64,000 nt of DNA from Geomonas diazotrophica (GTDB lineage: Bacteria; Desulfobacterota; Desulfuromonadia; Geobacterales; Geobacteraceae): contig NZ_JAHLMF010000006.1 of the NCBI RefSeq assembly GCF_018919385.1, forward strand, positions 186,001 to 250,000. Reading direction: 5' to 3'. The position numbers were made by a program, and so were the translations under genes. Below are positions 8,223-16,905 of this stretch, in pieces (position 1 is the first letter of the stretch; each line of letters starts with the position of its first letter). Below the pieces are notes generated by a model, which made no database searches, had not been told where the DNA came from, and saw only the letters and a program-made list of their open reading frames with translations.

Positions 8223-10717
8223 ACGGGCGAGGCCACGCGCCTGAAATCCGCCAGGGCCTGCTCCAGCACCCCGAACAGTTCCGGCAGTCCCGCCCGCTCC
8301 TGTTCCTTTTGTGCGGACTCCTCAATCAGCAGCGCCACCGCGCGCATCACCTCGGCCCCGATACTGGCGGCGGCTCCCTTGATGCTGTGGGCCTGCAGGC
8401 GCACCTCCGGGTAGTCCTCCGCCTCGATCGCCCGCTGCAAGACCTTCATCAGTTTATCGGTGCTTTCAAGGTACTTCTCCACGAACATCTCCACGAACTC
8501 GGCATCACCCAGCCTCCGCACCAGTCCCTTGCGGTCGAAGACGGGAACCTCCACCTGCTCCGGCGAGCCGGCGCTGGGCGAACCGGTGTTTGGCGAGCCG
8601 GCCTGCATCGGACCCGCCTGCTCCTCCCCCCCCCGCGCGACGCCGTCACATGGCCCCGGCGCGGTGCAGTCATCTGGGCAGACGGTGGCACGCTCGGGGA
8701 TCCAGCGCAGCAGCACCTCGGCCAGTTGGCCACAGTCGAAGGGCTTGCTGAGGTAGTCGTCCATCCCGGCGGCGAGGCAGAGCTCGCGATCGCCGGCCAG
8801 CGCGTTGGCGGTCAGCGCCACCACCGGCAGGTGCCCTCCCCCCTCGCTCTCCTCCCGATCCCTGATGGCGCGGGTCGCGGCGAAGCCGTCCATGTGCGGC
8901 ATCTGACAATCCATGAAGACCAGGTGGTACTTCCCCTCGCCGGATGCGGCGACGGCAAGCTCTCCGTTGGCGACGATGTCCACCCGGCAGTTCAACTGCC
9001 CCAGCATATGCCGCACCACGTCCTGGTTCACCGGGTTGTCCTCCGCCACCAGGATGAGGGCGTCGAAGCAGGGCTTAGTCCCCCCTTCCAGCGGAGCCTG
9101 CTGGTTCGCCAGGCTTTCCGGTACTTCCTTGAGCACCTCGAGCCTGACGCTGAACCAGAAGGTGGAGCCGACGCCGTACTCGCTGGTAAGCCCGAGCTCC
9201 CCTTCCATCAACTGGGCCAGTTGCCGGGAAATGGCCAACCCCAGCCCGGTGCCGCCGAAGGTCCTGGTGGTCGAATAGTCCGCCTGGGAGAAGCTCTCGA
9301 AGATGTGCGCCTGCGCCTCGGGCCGGATGCCGATCCCGGTATCGGCCACCTCGAACCTGAGCCATCCCTCCCCCTGCTCGGCGAGGCGTGCCGCAGTCAG
9401 GCGCACTTCGCCGCGGCTGGTGAACTTGACCGCGTTGCCCAGCAGGTTGACCAGGATCTGGCGCAGGCGGACCGGGTCGCCCACCACGTAGCGCGGCAGG
9501 GCCGGGTCGAGTTGCAGCGAGATCCCCACCCCCTTGCGCTGCGCCACCGCGGCGAACATCTCCAGCACCCCCCCGAGAATGTCATGGAGGTCGAAGGGGG
9601 CGGGCTCGAGTTCCATGCGCCCGGCCTCTATCTTGGAGAAGTCCAGGATGTCGTTGATGATGGACAAAAGGGACTCGCCGGAATTGCGTACCGCTTCCGC
9701 AAACCGGCGCTGCTCGCCGGCCAGCCCGCTTTCCAGCAGCACCCTGGTCATCCCCAGCACGCCGTTCATCGGGGTCCGGATCTCGTGGCTCATGTTGGCA
9801 AGGAACTGGGACTTGGCGAGGCTTGCGGCCTCGGCCGCCTCCTTGGACACCATCAGCTCGGCCACGGTCTGGTTCAATTCACGGTTGGCAGCGGAGAGCT
9901 GCGCGGTGCGCCGCTGCACCTCCCCCTCGAGTTCCTGTCGCTGCGCCTCCAGTTGCTGGTCGCGCCGCTGGATCTGGACAAGCATCTCGTTGAACCCCTC
10001 GATCAAGGTCCCCAGTTCGTCGTTCCCCTGCTTTTTGGCCCGCATCGAGTAGTTCTTCTCCGCCGAGACCGCCTTGATCACCTGCGCCAGGTGCGTGATG
10101 GGCGCCGAGATCAGGCGCTGCAGCCACGACGCGAGGAAGTACACCAGGAGCAGGGCGCTCAGCATCACCCCGGTCACCAGGAGGAAGAAACGCGCCAGCC
10201 GGTCGGTGAACTCGCGGGGGTCGGATTGCAGCACCACGGTGCCGATCTGCTGGCCGTCCAGCAGGATGTGGTTGACGCCGTAGATGTCTTCGCCTATGGC
10301 CAGGGGTGAACGGGATTGCTGCAGGGTGGAGCGGAAGCTGTTCTGGTCGATGCTGATCCGGGTGCCGTCGATTACGGCAAAGGGGAGCGGACGTGCCTGC
10401 CTCTCCGGCGCCAGGTACCGGGCCAGCACCGTGTCGTCCTGCAGCACGATGAGGGCCGTGCGTATGTACGGTTTGGCCCGAAGGGCGGCGAGGGTTTCCC
10501 CGGCGGCCTGCCGGTCGTTGAAGGCCACCGCGGCGGAGCTGTTGTTGCCGATGACCTCCGCGAGCGCCGTGAGCTCGGTCTGCATCTCGCTGCGGAAGCG
10601 GTCCGCCTCGTTCACCACGAACGCAGCCGAAACCAGCGCCAGCACCACGGCGTTGGTGAAAAGGAGCATGGCGATGAGTTTTCGTCGGATGGAGAGGTCG
10701 CGGAGCCGGTTGATCAT
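8219..10717 (-). CDS. Hybrid sensor histidine kinase with receiver and HPt domains
   Basis: 832 residues. Two TM helices (about 12-36 and 178-200) flank a periplasmic CHASE8-like sensor ([24 protein letters not shown]). Then HAMP, coiled coil, HisKA with the phospho-histidine in [15 protein letters not shown], HATPase_c with DTGIGI and [13 protein letters not shown], a receiver domain ([10 protein letters not shown]; phospho-acceptor in [14 protein letters not shown] lysine), and a C-terminal HPt domain with the histidine in [15 protein letters not shown] low-complexity linker with repeated GSP units joins REC and HPt. This is a complete His-Asp-His chain whose output regulator is elsewhere. 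CHASE8 sensors often read envelope or redox cues; the ligand is unknown. Confidence 0.92.
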   Translation of the reverse strand: MINRLRDLSIRRKLIAMLLFTNAVVLALVSAAFVVNEADRFRSEMQTELTALAEVIGNNSSAAVAFNDRQAAGETLAALRAKPYIRTALIVLQDDTVLARYLAPERQARPLPFAVIDGTRISIDQNSFRSTLQQSRSPLAIGEDIYGVNHILLDGQQIGTVVLQSDPREFTDRLARFFLLVTGVMLSALLLVYFLASWLQRLISAPITHLAQVIKAVSAEKNYSMRAKKQGNDELGTLIEGFNEMLVQIQRRDQQLEAQRQELEGEVQRRTAQLSAANRELNQTVAELMVSKEAAEAASLAKSQFLANMSHEIRTPMNGVLGMTRVLLESGLAGEQRRFAEAVRNSGESLLSIINDILDFSKIEAGRMELEPAPFDLHDILGGVLEMFAAVAQRKGVGISLQLDPALPRYVVGDPVRLRQILVNLLGNAVKFTSRGEVRLTAARLAEQGEGWLRFEVADTGIGIRPEAQAHIFESFSQADYSTTRTFGGTGLGLAISRQLAQLMEGELGLTSEYGVGSTFWFSVRLEVLKEVPESLANQQAPLEGGTKPCFDALILVAEDNPVNQDVVRHMLGQLNCRVDIVANGELAVAASGEGKYHLVFMDCQMPHMDGFAATRAIRDREESEGGGHLPVVALTANALAGDRELCLAAGMDDYLSKPFDCGQLAEVLLRWIPERATVCPDDCTAPGPCDGVARGGEEQAGPMQAGSPNTGSPSAGSPEQVEVPVFDRKGLVRRLGDAEFVEMFVEKYLESTDKLMKVLQRAIEAEDYPEVRLQAHSIKGAAASIGAEVMRAVALLIEESAQKEQERAGLPELFGVLEQALADFRRVASPV

Positions 10718-10868
10718 CTACTATCCCGTGGTGCCGGGGAGCGCAGCGCAGGCCGCGGGGTCCCGGGGAGCTTTTAATCCTTAGCTGATTACTCGGCATC
10801 GGGCGCGGATTCTTTAGCACCAAATGCTTCGGCAAAACATTGTCGGCGAGGTTTCAGTCGGGCGCGAC

Positions 10869-11546
10869 CTATTTCAGCCATTCGACCTGGCGCGGCGACA
10901 TCCCCTGGTCGAACATCACACCTATCCCGGGGATGCTGCGACACCGGCCCCAGGGGATGCACCAGCAGACGCCGGCCTCGATCGCCGCCTCGCCGGACAA
11001 CTCAGGGAAGCGGAGCCGGACGCGGTCGCCCTTGGCGAAGGGGTGGGTGGTGTGCACGAAGGCGCCTCCCTGGGAGATGTTGACGGTGAAGGTCTTGAGG
11101 GGGGCGGCGGCGCAAAGGGCGGTGCTGGAGGAAAGCAGCAGGCTCAGGTAGCTGTCCTTCCTGGCGAAACGCCTCAGGCAGCGGGCGGAGAAGCTGCCGC
11201 AGCGGTCCTGTACGAAGCGGGCGAGCGCGGCGTCGGTGTCGGCCGCGGCGGGGGAGTTTTCCTGCGGCCCCAGGGTGATGCTCTGCTGCCTGGAGTCCCA
11301 CTTGATGCGCAAGGTCGGGTAGAAGTTGATGCAATCGTAGGCGATGCTCTTTTCTTCCTTGGAGCAGCGCACCAGGGTCAGGATGTCGATCAGCAGCCCG
11401 TTGTAGGCGGACTGCACGGTCATGCGGAGCGCCTCGTTGAAATCGCCGGCGGTGTGGTAGCTGACGCCGATCCGGTCCAGGATCTGTTCGTAGGCCGATC
11501 TCGCCTCCGGCTCGCGCACCACCATCAGTATCCTTGGATCTTCCAT
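10869..11546 (-). CDS. PilZ-domain protein
   Basis: 225 residues from ATG 11546 (GGA box 7 bases before; an upstream in-frame ATG at 11624 would put a proline/glycine-rich tail through the terminator hairpin and is unlikely). The first about 110 residues look like a degenerate receiver-type fold (RILMVVREPEARSAYEQIL) without the usual aspartate trio. The C-terminal half holds the PilZ core, TVNISQGGAFVHT, matching the consensus (D/N)xSxxG, and ends with GIGVMFDQGMSP. An RxxxR motif may be present in RRFARKD. Such proteins bind c-di-GMP and act on motility or exopolysaccharide. A c-di-GMP gene lies at 48.6-50.4 kb. Confidence 0.75.
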   Translation of the reverse strand: MEDPRILMVVREPEARSAYEQILDRIGVSYHTAGDFNEALRMTVQSAYNGLLIDILTLVRCSKEEKSIAYDCINFYPTLRIKWDSRQQSITLGPQENSPAAADTDAALARFVQDRCGSFSARCLRRFARKDSYLSLLLSSSTALCAAAPLKTFTVNISQGGAFVHTTHPFAKGDRVRLRFPELSGEAAIEAGVCWCIPWGRCRSIPGIGVMFDQGMSPRQVEWLK

Positions 11547-11577
11547 GACGTCCGATAGCCTCTGTCCCAGAAAAGCC

Positions 11578-11607
11578 GGTGCCCGGGGGAGCGCCCCCCC
11601 GGGCACC
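11578..11607 (-). terminator. Intrinsic terminator between PilZ gene and upstream small gene
   Basis: A perfect 12-bp GC-rich inverted repeat (GGTGCCCGGGGG at 11578-11589 with CCCCCGGGCACC at 11596-11607, loop of 6) is followed on the minus strand by CGGCTTTTC. It ends transcription of the small disrupted gene at 11631-11963. Confidence 0.65.
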
Positions 11608-11630
11608 GCAGGTAAAGTCCGCACCGGCGC

Positions 11631-11963
11631 CTATTTCTCCTCGGTCGCCCTGCTCAGCTCCTGCCGCAGCCGGTTGCTCGCCGCGAGCCTCTTGCCGGCC
11701 TTGCCCGCCATGATGTCCTGGGTGGGAAACCTCCTTGCCGTAGTAGGAGGCAGCGGCCTCATCGTCGACCTGGAGCGCCGCACCTTCCAGCGAGAGCCGG
11801 AGCTGACGGCCCCGGAACTCGGTCCTTTCTAGTGCTGTGTTTGTGTCACACCCCCGTGATACGTCGTCATGCCCCGGTCCCTGACGACCGCGTGTCCCAC
11901 CACTGCGATGCCAGCCACAATGACCGCGATGCAGCAATACCTCGTTTTCCGGTTGATCTTCAT
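11631..11963 (-). pseudogene. Small membrane-anchored protein gene, apparently frameshifted
   Basis: From ATG 11963 (GGGGGG box upstream) the minus strand encodes a positive N terminus and one TM helix (CCIAVIVAGIAVVGHAVV), ending at TAG 11829-11831 after 44 residues. Directly after, a second frame reads ERTEFRGRQLRLSLEGAALQ and VDDEAAASYYGKEVS, and then the first frame resumes with QDIMAGKAGKRLAASNRL and RQELSRATEEK before TAG 11631-11633. All three pieces have coding character and together would make a protein of about 110 residues. Two compensating indels, or a 44-residue gene followed by a separate small gene, both fit. No family recognised. Confidence 0.35.
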
Positions 11964-12085
11964 GAACGAGCCCCCCGTTTAAATTAATTTTGACCAATAA
12001 TGGATATCATAGGGGGAGAGGTTGTCAACGACGGCGACGGCGCCAGGGGCGCGGGGAGGAGGAGGGTATTGCGGAGGAACGGGAC

Positions 12086-12119
12086 AAAAAAAAGTCCCGG
12101 ATTGCTCCGGGACTTTTTT
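12086..12119. terminator. Bidirectional intrinsic terminator downstream of the cold-shock gene
   Basis: Inverted repeat AAAGTCCCGG (12091-12100) with CCGGGACTTT (12107-12116), loop of 6. An eight-A run precedes it and a six-T run follows it, so it works on both strands. It lies 20 bases past the end of the minus-strand cold-shock gene. Confidence 0.85.
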
Positions 12120-12139
12120 GCAGCGCTGAGGATGACCTT

Positions 12140-12340
12140 TTAGACGCGGCTCACATTGGCGGCCTGCAGCCCTTTGGGGCCCTTTGCCACTTCGAAGGTG
12201 ACGCTATCGCCTTCAGCCAGGGATTTGAACCCGTCGCCGGTAATGGCGGAGAAGTGCACGAACACGTCGTCGCCGTTCTCCTGCTCGATGAAACCAAACC
12301 CCTTGCTGTCGTTAAACCACTTCACAGTTCCGTTAACCAT
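12140..12340 (-). CDS. Cold-shock protein, CspA family
   Basis: 66 residues, a single S1-like cold-shock domain. RNP1 is KGFGFI (13-18) and RNP2 is VFVHF (26-30); the ending ANVSRV matches the family. It binds single-stranded RNA/DNA and acts as an RNA chaperone in cold or stress adaptation and in growth. The start is preceded by GGAGAAGG. The leader between 12341 and about 12440 is A/T-rich next to the start, as is common for csp mRNAs, though I see no defined cold box. It is monocistronic, ending at a strong terminator. Confidence 0.96.
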   Translation of the reverse strand: MVNGTVKWFNDSKGFGFIEQENGDDVFVHFSAITGDGFKSLAEGDSVTFEVAKGPKGLQAANVSRV

Positions 12341-12477
12341 TTACTTTTACCTTCTCCATGCTTTCTGCTTGTTATTTATTGGCCGGGTCATTCCGAACCT
12401 TGGCCACCTTAGCAGCTTGCCCCTGACAAAGCAAGCTATTTAAGTTTTCGGCATTTTCGCAGCGATCTCCTCGCCGG

Positions 12478-13206
12478 CTACGGGGTCAGCTTCACCGGAT
12501 AGTCGATGCCGTCGATGGTCAGGGTAGTGGTAGCCCCTGCGTTGACGACGCTGGTGAAGTTGCGCACGAAAATTTTCTTCGTGATGAAAGTCTGTGTCTG
12601 CGTGACGCTGCCAAAGATGACCGTGGAATCGGGATTGACCACACCCGGTTCGGTAAGAGCGAAGATGGCGCTACCGGATGCGGAATCCTTGATGCTGATA
12701 GTGTGGGATGCCGCGATATTATCAACACTGCGAATTTCCGCATCGGCCTGGAGATAGGAGCCCACCGTGACCGGTGTACTGAAATCCCCGAGGATTTTAG
12801 TGGAACTGACGAAGTTGGCGCTCACGTTGCCAATCGTGAGCGTGCTCACGGTGGACGTTCCGGGGGTGCTTGCCGAGGTATGGGTCACCGTGACTTTCTG
12901 GCCGTTACTGACGGAGCCGCTTGATGCAGCGGCGCCGCCGTCGATGGAGAAGGTGCTGTTGCTCCAGGCAGAGCCGGTTATGGATACGGGGCTGGATGCA
13001 CCGGTAAGACCTGTGACGGTGATGGCATCGGAGGTAACCGGTGCGCTTATTTCAGTGTTTGTTTTTGGCTGGAAAGAGAAGGAATCCGGGGTCGTCGGTT
13101 GTCTCACGTAGGGGGGGAACCACTCGATATCGCCGCAGCCGGCGATGCCGAGAACCAGCAACAAGGGGACCGTCCGCAAAAGGGCGCGAAAGAAAGAGGA
13201 CTTCAT
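12478..13206 (-). CDS. Predicted lipoprotein with Ser/Thr-rich beta repeats
   Basis: 242 residues. A signal peptide ends in a lipobox (VLGIAGC, lipidated Cys24). The mature chain is rich in Ser, Thr, Val and Gly with short alternating strands (ITVTGLTGASSPVSITGSAW, TVSTLTIGNVSANFVSST), suggesting an all-beta, Ig-like secreted fold. Aromatic residues cluster just after the anchor (DIEWFPPYVRQP). No enzymatic motif is present. The next gene on the same strand, a hybrid kinase, starts 2.6 kb away, so no operon partner is evident. Envelope or extracellular matrix function is an inference from composition only. Confidence 0.7.
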   Translation of the reverse strand: MKSSFFRALLRTVPLLLVLGIAGCGDIEWFPPYVRQPTTPDSFSFQPKTNTEISAPVTSDAITVTGLTGASSPVSITGSAWSNSTFSIDGGAAASSGSVSNGQKVTVTHTSASTPGTSTVSTLTIGNVSANFVSSTKILGDFSTPVTVGSYLQADAEIRSVDNIAASHTISIKDSASGSAIFALTEPGVVNPDSTVIFGSVTQTQTFITKKIFVRNFTSVVNAGATTTLTIDGIDYPVKLTP

Positions 13207-13277
13207 GAGATGCCTCGCTCAGGGATTATTGGGCAAAGCCCGGATAGTACGCAAAGAAAGGGGCGTTGACAAGAGGA

Positions 13278-15815
13278 TTAACGGCGCGGGGGGGAGCTCT
13301 CCAAGTTCAGCGAGGAGAGCACTTCCCGCAACGCCGAGAGCTTGTAGGGCTTTTGCACGAAACCGGAGATCCCCTTGCCCAGGAATTTGCCGGAGACCTC
13401 GTGCTCGCTGAACCCGCTGGACATGACCACCCTCACCCGCGGGTCGATCCGGCGTAGCTCCCTCAAGCACTGCTCCCCATCCATCTGCGGCATGGTCAGG
13501 TCGAGCAGCACCAGGACGATGTCGTTGCGGCTGCAGAAAATCTCCATCCCCTCCCGGCCGTCCGCGGCGCTCACCACCTGGAACCCAAGCTCCCCCAGCA
13601 TCTCGCTGCCGAGGGCCCTGATGTTGTCCTCGTCGTCGATCAAAAGGACGGTCCCGCTCCCCCGCCAATTCTCACCAGACTCGGACTCAGCGTACCGAAG
13701 TCGGGCCGGCGCGTCGCCCGCGGGGAGTACCACCCTGAAGGTGCTCCCCCGCCCAGGTTCGCTCTGGACCCGGATCGCGCCAAGGTGGCCGCGCACGATG
13801 CCGAGCACGGCCGCCATCCCCAGCCCCCGCCCGGTGAACTTGGTGGTGAAGAACGGCTCGAAGATCTTCGCCATGGTGTCCCGGTCCATGCCGCAGCCGG
13901 TGTCGGACACCTCCAGGTAGACGTAGGGCCCCGGCTGGACCGGATCGGAGAGCCACCCCCCGTCGAGGCGGGACTCGGTGCACTGCACGCAGCCGGTCGA
14001 GACGGTGATGACCCCGTTCTGGTCGCCGATCGCCTCGGAGGCGTTGATTACAAGGTTCATCAGCACCTGGCGAATCTGGGTGGCATCGGCGGTGACGGCC
14101 GGCAGGGGACGGCTCAGGTGGTAGGAGAGCCGGGCCTTCTTGGAGACGGAGACGCTCAGCATGTGCCCCATCTCCTCAACCAGGCGGTTCAGGTCCAGTT
14201 CCTCGGTTATGAAATGCCCCTTTCCGGAGTAGGCGAGCATCTGGTGTGCCAGGTCCGAAGCCCTGGTCGCCGCCATCTCGATGCGGCGCAGGTTCTCGAC
14301 CGCGGGGGAGTCGGGGGTGAGCCGCATCAGGGCCAGGTCCGTGTTGCCGACGATGACGGTGAGGATGTTGTTGAAATCGTGGGCGATGCCCCCCGCCAGC
14401 ACACCGAGGCTCTCCAGCTTCTGGGCGTGCAGCATCTGCTTTTCCAGCTTCAGGCGCTCTTCTTCGGCCCTCTTTCTCTGGGTGATGTCGTGGGCGGACC
14501 AGATCACGCGCCCGCCGGGCATGGGAGTGACGTTGCCGGTGAACCAGACCTCCTCCCCCTCGATGTTGAGGCTGTAGTCAACCGTGACGGTCGTCCCGGC
14601 GGCAAGGGCCTTGCCGATGGTGGAGACGAAGAGGTCGGCCTGCTCCTTGGGGAAGAGGTCGGGGATCTTCTTCCCCAACAGCTCGTCGGGGGGGAGATAC
14701 AGTTTCTTGGTGCTGGTGGGCGCGATCTCCAGGTAGCGCCCCTCGGCGTCCAGGACCAGGATGACCTCGGTGAGCGAGGCGAAGATGGAGCGCAGTTTCA
14801 AGTCCGATGCCTGCAGCGCCTCTTCGGCGTGCCTGCGCTCGACCACCTCGCTCTTAAGCCTGTCGTTTATCTCGGAAAACTCGCGGGTCCTCTCCTCCAC
14901 CATGCGGCGCAGGACGACGGGCTGGCGGGCGAGCCAGTAGGCGGTCAGGGCGGCGAGGGTGCTAAGGACGAGGACCACTCCCCCCTCGGCAAGGAGCACC
15001 CGCCACTGGTACCACCCCCCCACCGGCTCCACCGAAAGGTTCCATTCGCCGTTCGGGATCACGATCTTCTGGCTCACCGGTCGCGTCAGCTCCCCCCCCT
15101 GTTTCCAGAAGAGGTCGAGCGTCCCGGTGTCGGGCTTGATCCTGGAGATGCGGTAGTTGAAGTCGGCGCTGAGGGTCCGGTGCAGTTGCAACGTGTCGAA
15201 GAAGGCCTCCAGCCTGATCATGGCCGCGGTGAAGCCCCAGAAGCGCTTTTGCCCCTCGGCCCCCTTCACGTACACCGGGAGCCTTCCCATGAGCGCCAGT
15301 CCCCCCTGGACCAGCTCGAACGGCCCCGCCAACGTGAGCGAACCGTGGCGCAACGCCGACAGGGCCTCCTTGTTGGTGTTGGATTTGTCCAGGAGGTTCA
15401 GGCCGATTGCCTTCTCGTTTCCCTGCAGGGGGAAGATCTCGGTGATCACCCCCCCGGGGACGAGTTGCAGGGCCGACAGTCCCGGGTACAGCTCGAGCAT
15501 CTCCTTGGCCAGTTCCTGGAAGTTGTCGATCCTGCCGTTGCCCTGCCGGATGACCGCGGCCAGCGCGTAGGTGGAGGAAAGGGAGCGGTTCAGCTGCTCC
15601 TGGATGTCGTGGGCCGCCTTGATGGTAAGGTCGGTGACCGCCTGGCGGCGGAGGTTCTGGCGCTTGGTCTCGTACAGCAGCATGATGGAGCCGGAGAGTA
15701 ACAGGCCGATCAGAAAGGCGAGGAGCGCGATGCTCCAGACACGGACGCTGTCCGAGCGGGGCGGGGGGGAGGAGGGTGATGCGGTCGGCGCAGGGCTCAT
15801 GTGCGCATTGTACAT
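13278..15815 (-). CDS. Hybrid sensor histidine kinase (CHASE-PAS-HisKA-HATPase-REC)
   Basis: 845 residues. A TM helix at about 28-47 and another near 275-298 enclose a CHASE-type periplasmic sensor (IQEQLNRSLSSTYALAAVIR ... LYPGLSALQLVPGGVI). Next come a coiled coil, a PAS domain (LRSIFASLTEVILVLDAEGR ... FTGNVTPMPGG), HisKA with LGVLAGGIAHDFNNILT (phospho-His), HATPase_c with DTGCGM and GRGLGMAAVLGIVRGH, and a C-terminal receiver (VLLIDDEDNIRALGSEM, phospho-Asp in LLDLTMPQMDG, KPY lysine). The HDFNN form is typical of kinases paired with NtrC-like or stand-alone receiver outputs. CHASE domains sense small ligands in the periplasm. Confidence 0.92.
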   Translation of the reverse strand: MYNAHMSPAPTASPSSPPPRSDSVRVWSIALLAFLIGLLLSGSIMLLYETKRQNLRRQAVTDLTIKAAHDIQEQLNRSLSSTYALAAVIRQGNGRIDNFQELAKEMLELYPGLSALQLVPGGVITEIFPLQGNEKAIGLNLLDKSNTNKEALSALRHGSLTLAGPFELVQGGLALMGRLPVYVKGAEGQKRFWGFTAAMIRLEAFFDTLQLHRTLSADFNYRISRIKPDTGTLDLFWKQGGELTRPVSQKIVIPNGEWNLSVEPVGGWYQWRVLLAEGGVVLVLSTLAALTAYWLARQPVVLRRMVEERTREFSEINDRLKSEVVERRHAEEALQASDLKLRSIFASLTEVILVLDAEGRYLEIAPTSTKKLYLPPDELLGKKIPDLFPKEQADLFVSTIGKALAAGTTVTVDYSLNIEGEEVWFTGNVTPMPGGRVIWSAHDITQRKRAEEERLKLEKQMLHAQKLESLGVLAGGIAHDFNNILTVIVGNTDLALMRLTPDSPAVENLRRIEMAATRASDLAHQMLAYSGKGHFITEELDLNRLVEEMGHMLSVSVSKKARLSYHLSRPLPAVTADATQIRQVLMNLVINASEAIGDQNGVITVSTGCVQCTESRLDGGWLSDPVQPGPYVYLEVSDTGCGMDRDTMAKIFEPFFTTKFTGRGLGMAAVLGIVRGHLGAIRVQSEPGRGSTFRVVLPAGDAPARLRYAESESGENWRGSGTVLLIDDEDNIRALGSEMLGELGFQVVSAADGREGMEIFCSRNDIVLVLLDLTMPQMDGEQCLRELRRIDPRVRVVMSSGFSEHEVSGKFLGKGISGFVQKPYKLSALREVLSSLNLESSPPRR

Positions 15816-15914
15816 GGGAACTCACTGTAACGGGTGCAATACGGCGAAGAAAGCTGCAACATCTTGAATAGCCGAAACTTCGCCGGAGTGCAAGCCTTTT
15901 CAGAGTCCGCCGTT

Positions 15915-16673
15915 TCAGCCCATCCGGTTCAAAAGGCGCAACAGTCCGTCGAGGATGGTCACCGGGTGCGGCGGGCATCCCGGGATGTAGAGATCGACCG
16001 GCAGCAGGGCGTCCACCCCGTCGTGGGCGGCGGGGGAACCTATGAAGGGGCCGCCGTTTATGGCGCAGGCGCCGCAGGCCACCACGAGCTTGGGGGCAGG
16101 GATCGCCTGGTAGGTCTGCAGCAGCGCCTCGCGCATGTTTTCGGTAACCGGGCCGGTGACCCAGAGGGCGTCGGCATGGCGCGGGCTGGCGACGAACTGC
16201 AGCCCGAAACGCCCCATGTCCCAGCCGATGGTGGAGAGGACGTTGCTGTCGGCCTCGCAGGCGTTGCAGCCGCCGGCGACCACGGAGCGGAACTTGAGCG
16301 AGCGGCCGAAAAGGGCCAGCATCTTCTGGTCCAGGGCCTGCGCCAGCCTGCGCTCCTCCCCTCCCCGCACCACCAGGTCCCCGCGTCGGTTCACCGCCAA
16401 CCGGGGGTCGTTGGTGTAGGAGATGGCGCCGCTTGGGCAGGCGTCGGCGCACTCGGCGCAGAACAGGCACTTACCGAGGTCGACGGAAAGCCCCTCCCCA
16501 CACCCAAGCGCCCCCACCGGACAGGCGTCGGCGCAGAGGCGACAGTCGGGCGGACAGAGGGAGCTTTTCAGCTCTGGGTAGCCACGGAAGCGCTCCGGCA
16601 GCGGCAGCGGCTCCTTCGGGTACGCCATGGTGCGGTGCCCCTGCTTGATGCGGGCGAGTATGGCCTTGATCAT
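15915..16673 (-). CDS. Hydrogenase-related (Ehr/Hyf-type) small subunit fused to a 2[4Fe-4S] ferredoxin domain
   Basis: 252 residues; AGGAG precedes the ATG. N-terminal ferredoxin domain with two CxxCxxC-type clusters (C40/44/47/51 and C69/72/75/79), then a NuoB/HyfI-like domain. The proximal-cluster ligands of hydrogenase small subunits are present: GGCNACEAD (C136, C139), GACAINGG (C203) and PGCPPHP (C233). The protein thus keeps its electron-wiring residues. It merges what are two subunits in Hyf (HyfH + HyfI). It is the last gene of the Ehr-type operon and lies 232 bases after the large-subunit gene, across a repeat-filled gap. Confidence 0.88.
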   Translation of the reverse strand: MIKAILARIKQGHRTMAYPKEPLPLPERFRGYPELKSSLCPPDCRLCADACPVGALGCGEGLSVDLGKCLFCAECADACPSGAISYTNDPRLAVNRRGDLVVRGGEERRLAQALDQKMLALFGRSLKFRSVVAGGCNACEADSNVLSTIGWDMGRFGLQFVASPRHADALWVTGPVTENMREALLQTYQAIPAPKLVVACGACAINGGPFIGSPAAHDGVDALLPVDLYIPGCPPHPVTILDGLLRLLNRMG

Positions 16674-16716
16674 GATGCGACTCCTGTCTTCTGATAACCA
16701 AAACGTCGATTCATCC

Positions 16717-16905
16717 CCCCTCTCCCTTTGGGAGAGGGGCGGGCGGGAAGGACAGCACTTCGTGGCTACGCCCTCACCCGCCCTTCGGGCACCCTCTCCC
16801 GGAGGGAGAGGGGTTACGATTCCCCACCCACCGGGGAGGGTAAGATCCCCTCGCGTTCAAGGGAGGGAAGGTGCGATTCCCTGTCCCGTCCAAGGGAGAG
16901 GGAGA
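16717..16905. repeat. Palindromic CTCTCCC repeat cluster inside the Ehr operon
   Basis: The 232-base gap between the large- and small-subunit genes contains CCCCTCTCCC/GGGAGAGGGG (16717-16726 with 16730-16739) and CCCTCTCCC/GGGAGAGGG (16792-16800 with 16804-16812), then further CAAGGGAGGG and CAAGGGAGAGG units to about 16905. Similar CTCTCCC units occur at about 21475-21505 and 40222-40245. They look like REP-type intergenic repeats that could modulate read-through or mRNA stability between two subunit genes. Confidence 0.6.

Noticed and set aside
8560-8600. Microsatellite-like repeats in the kinase gene
   Set aside because: They encode the GSP-rich linker between receiver and HPt in frame, a normal interdomain feature.
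8309-10309. Plus-strand 666-codon frame opposite the hybrid kinase
   Set aside because: Same reason: the opposite strand has complete kinase, receiver and HPt motifs; this frame has only His/Gly/Leu-rich low-complexity sequence.
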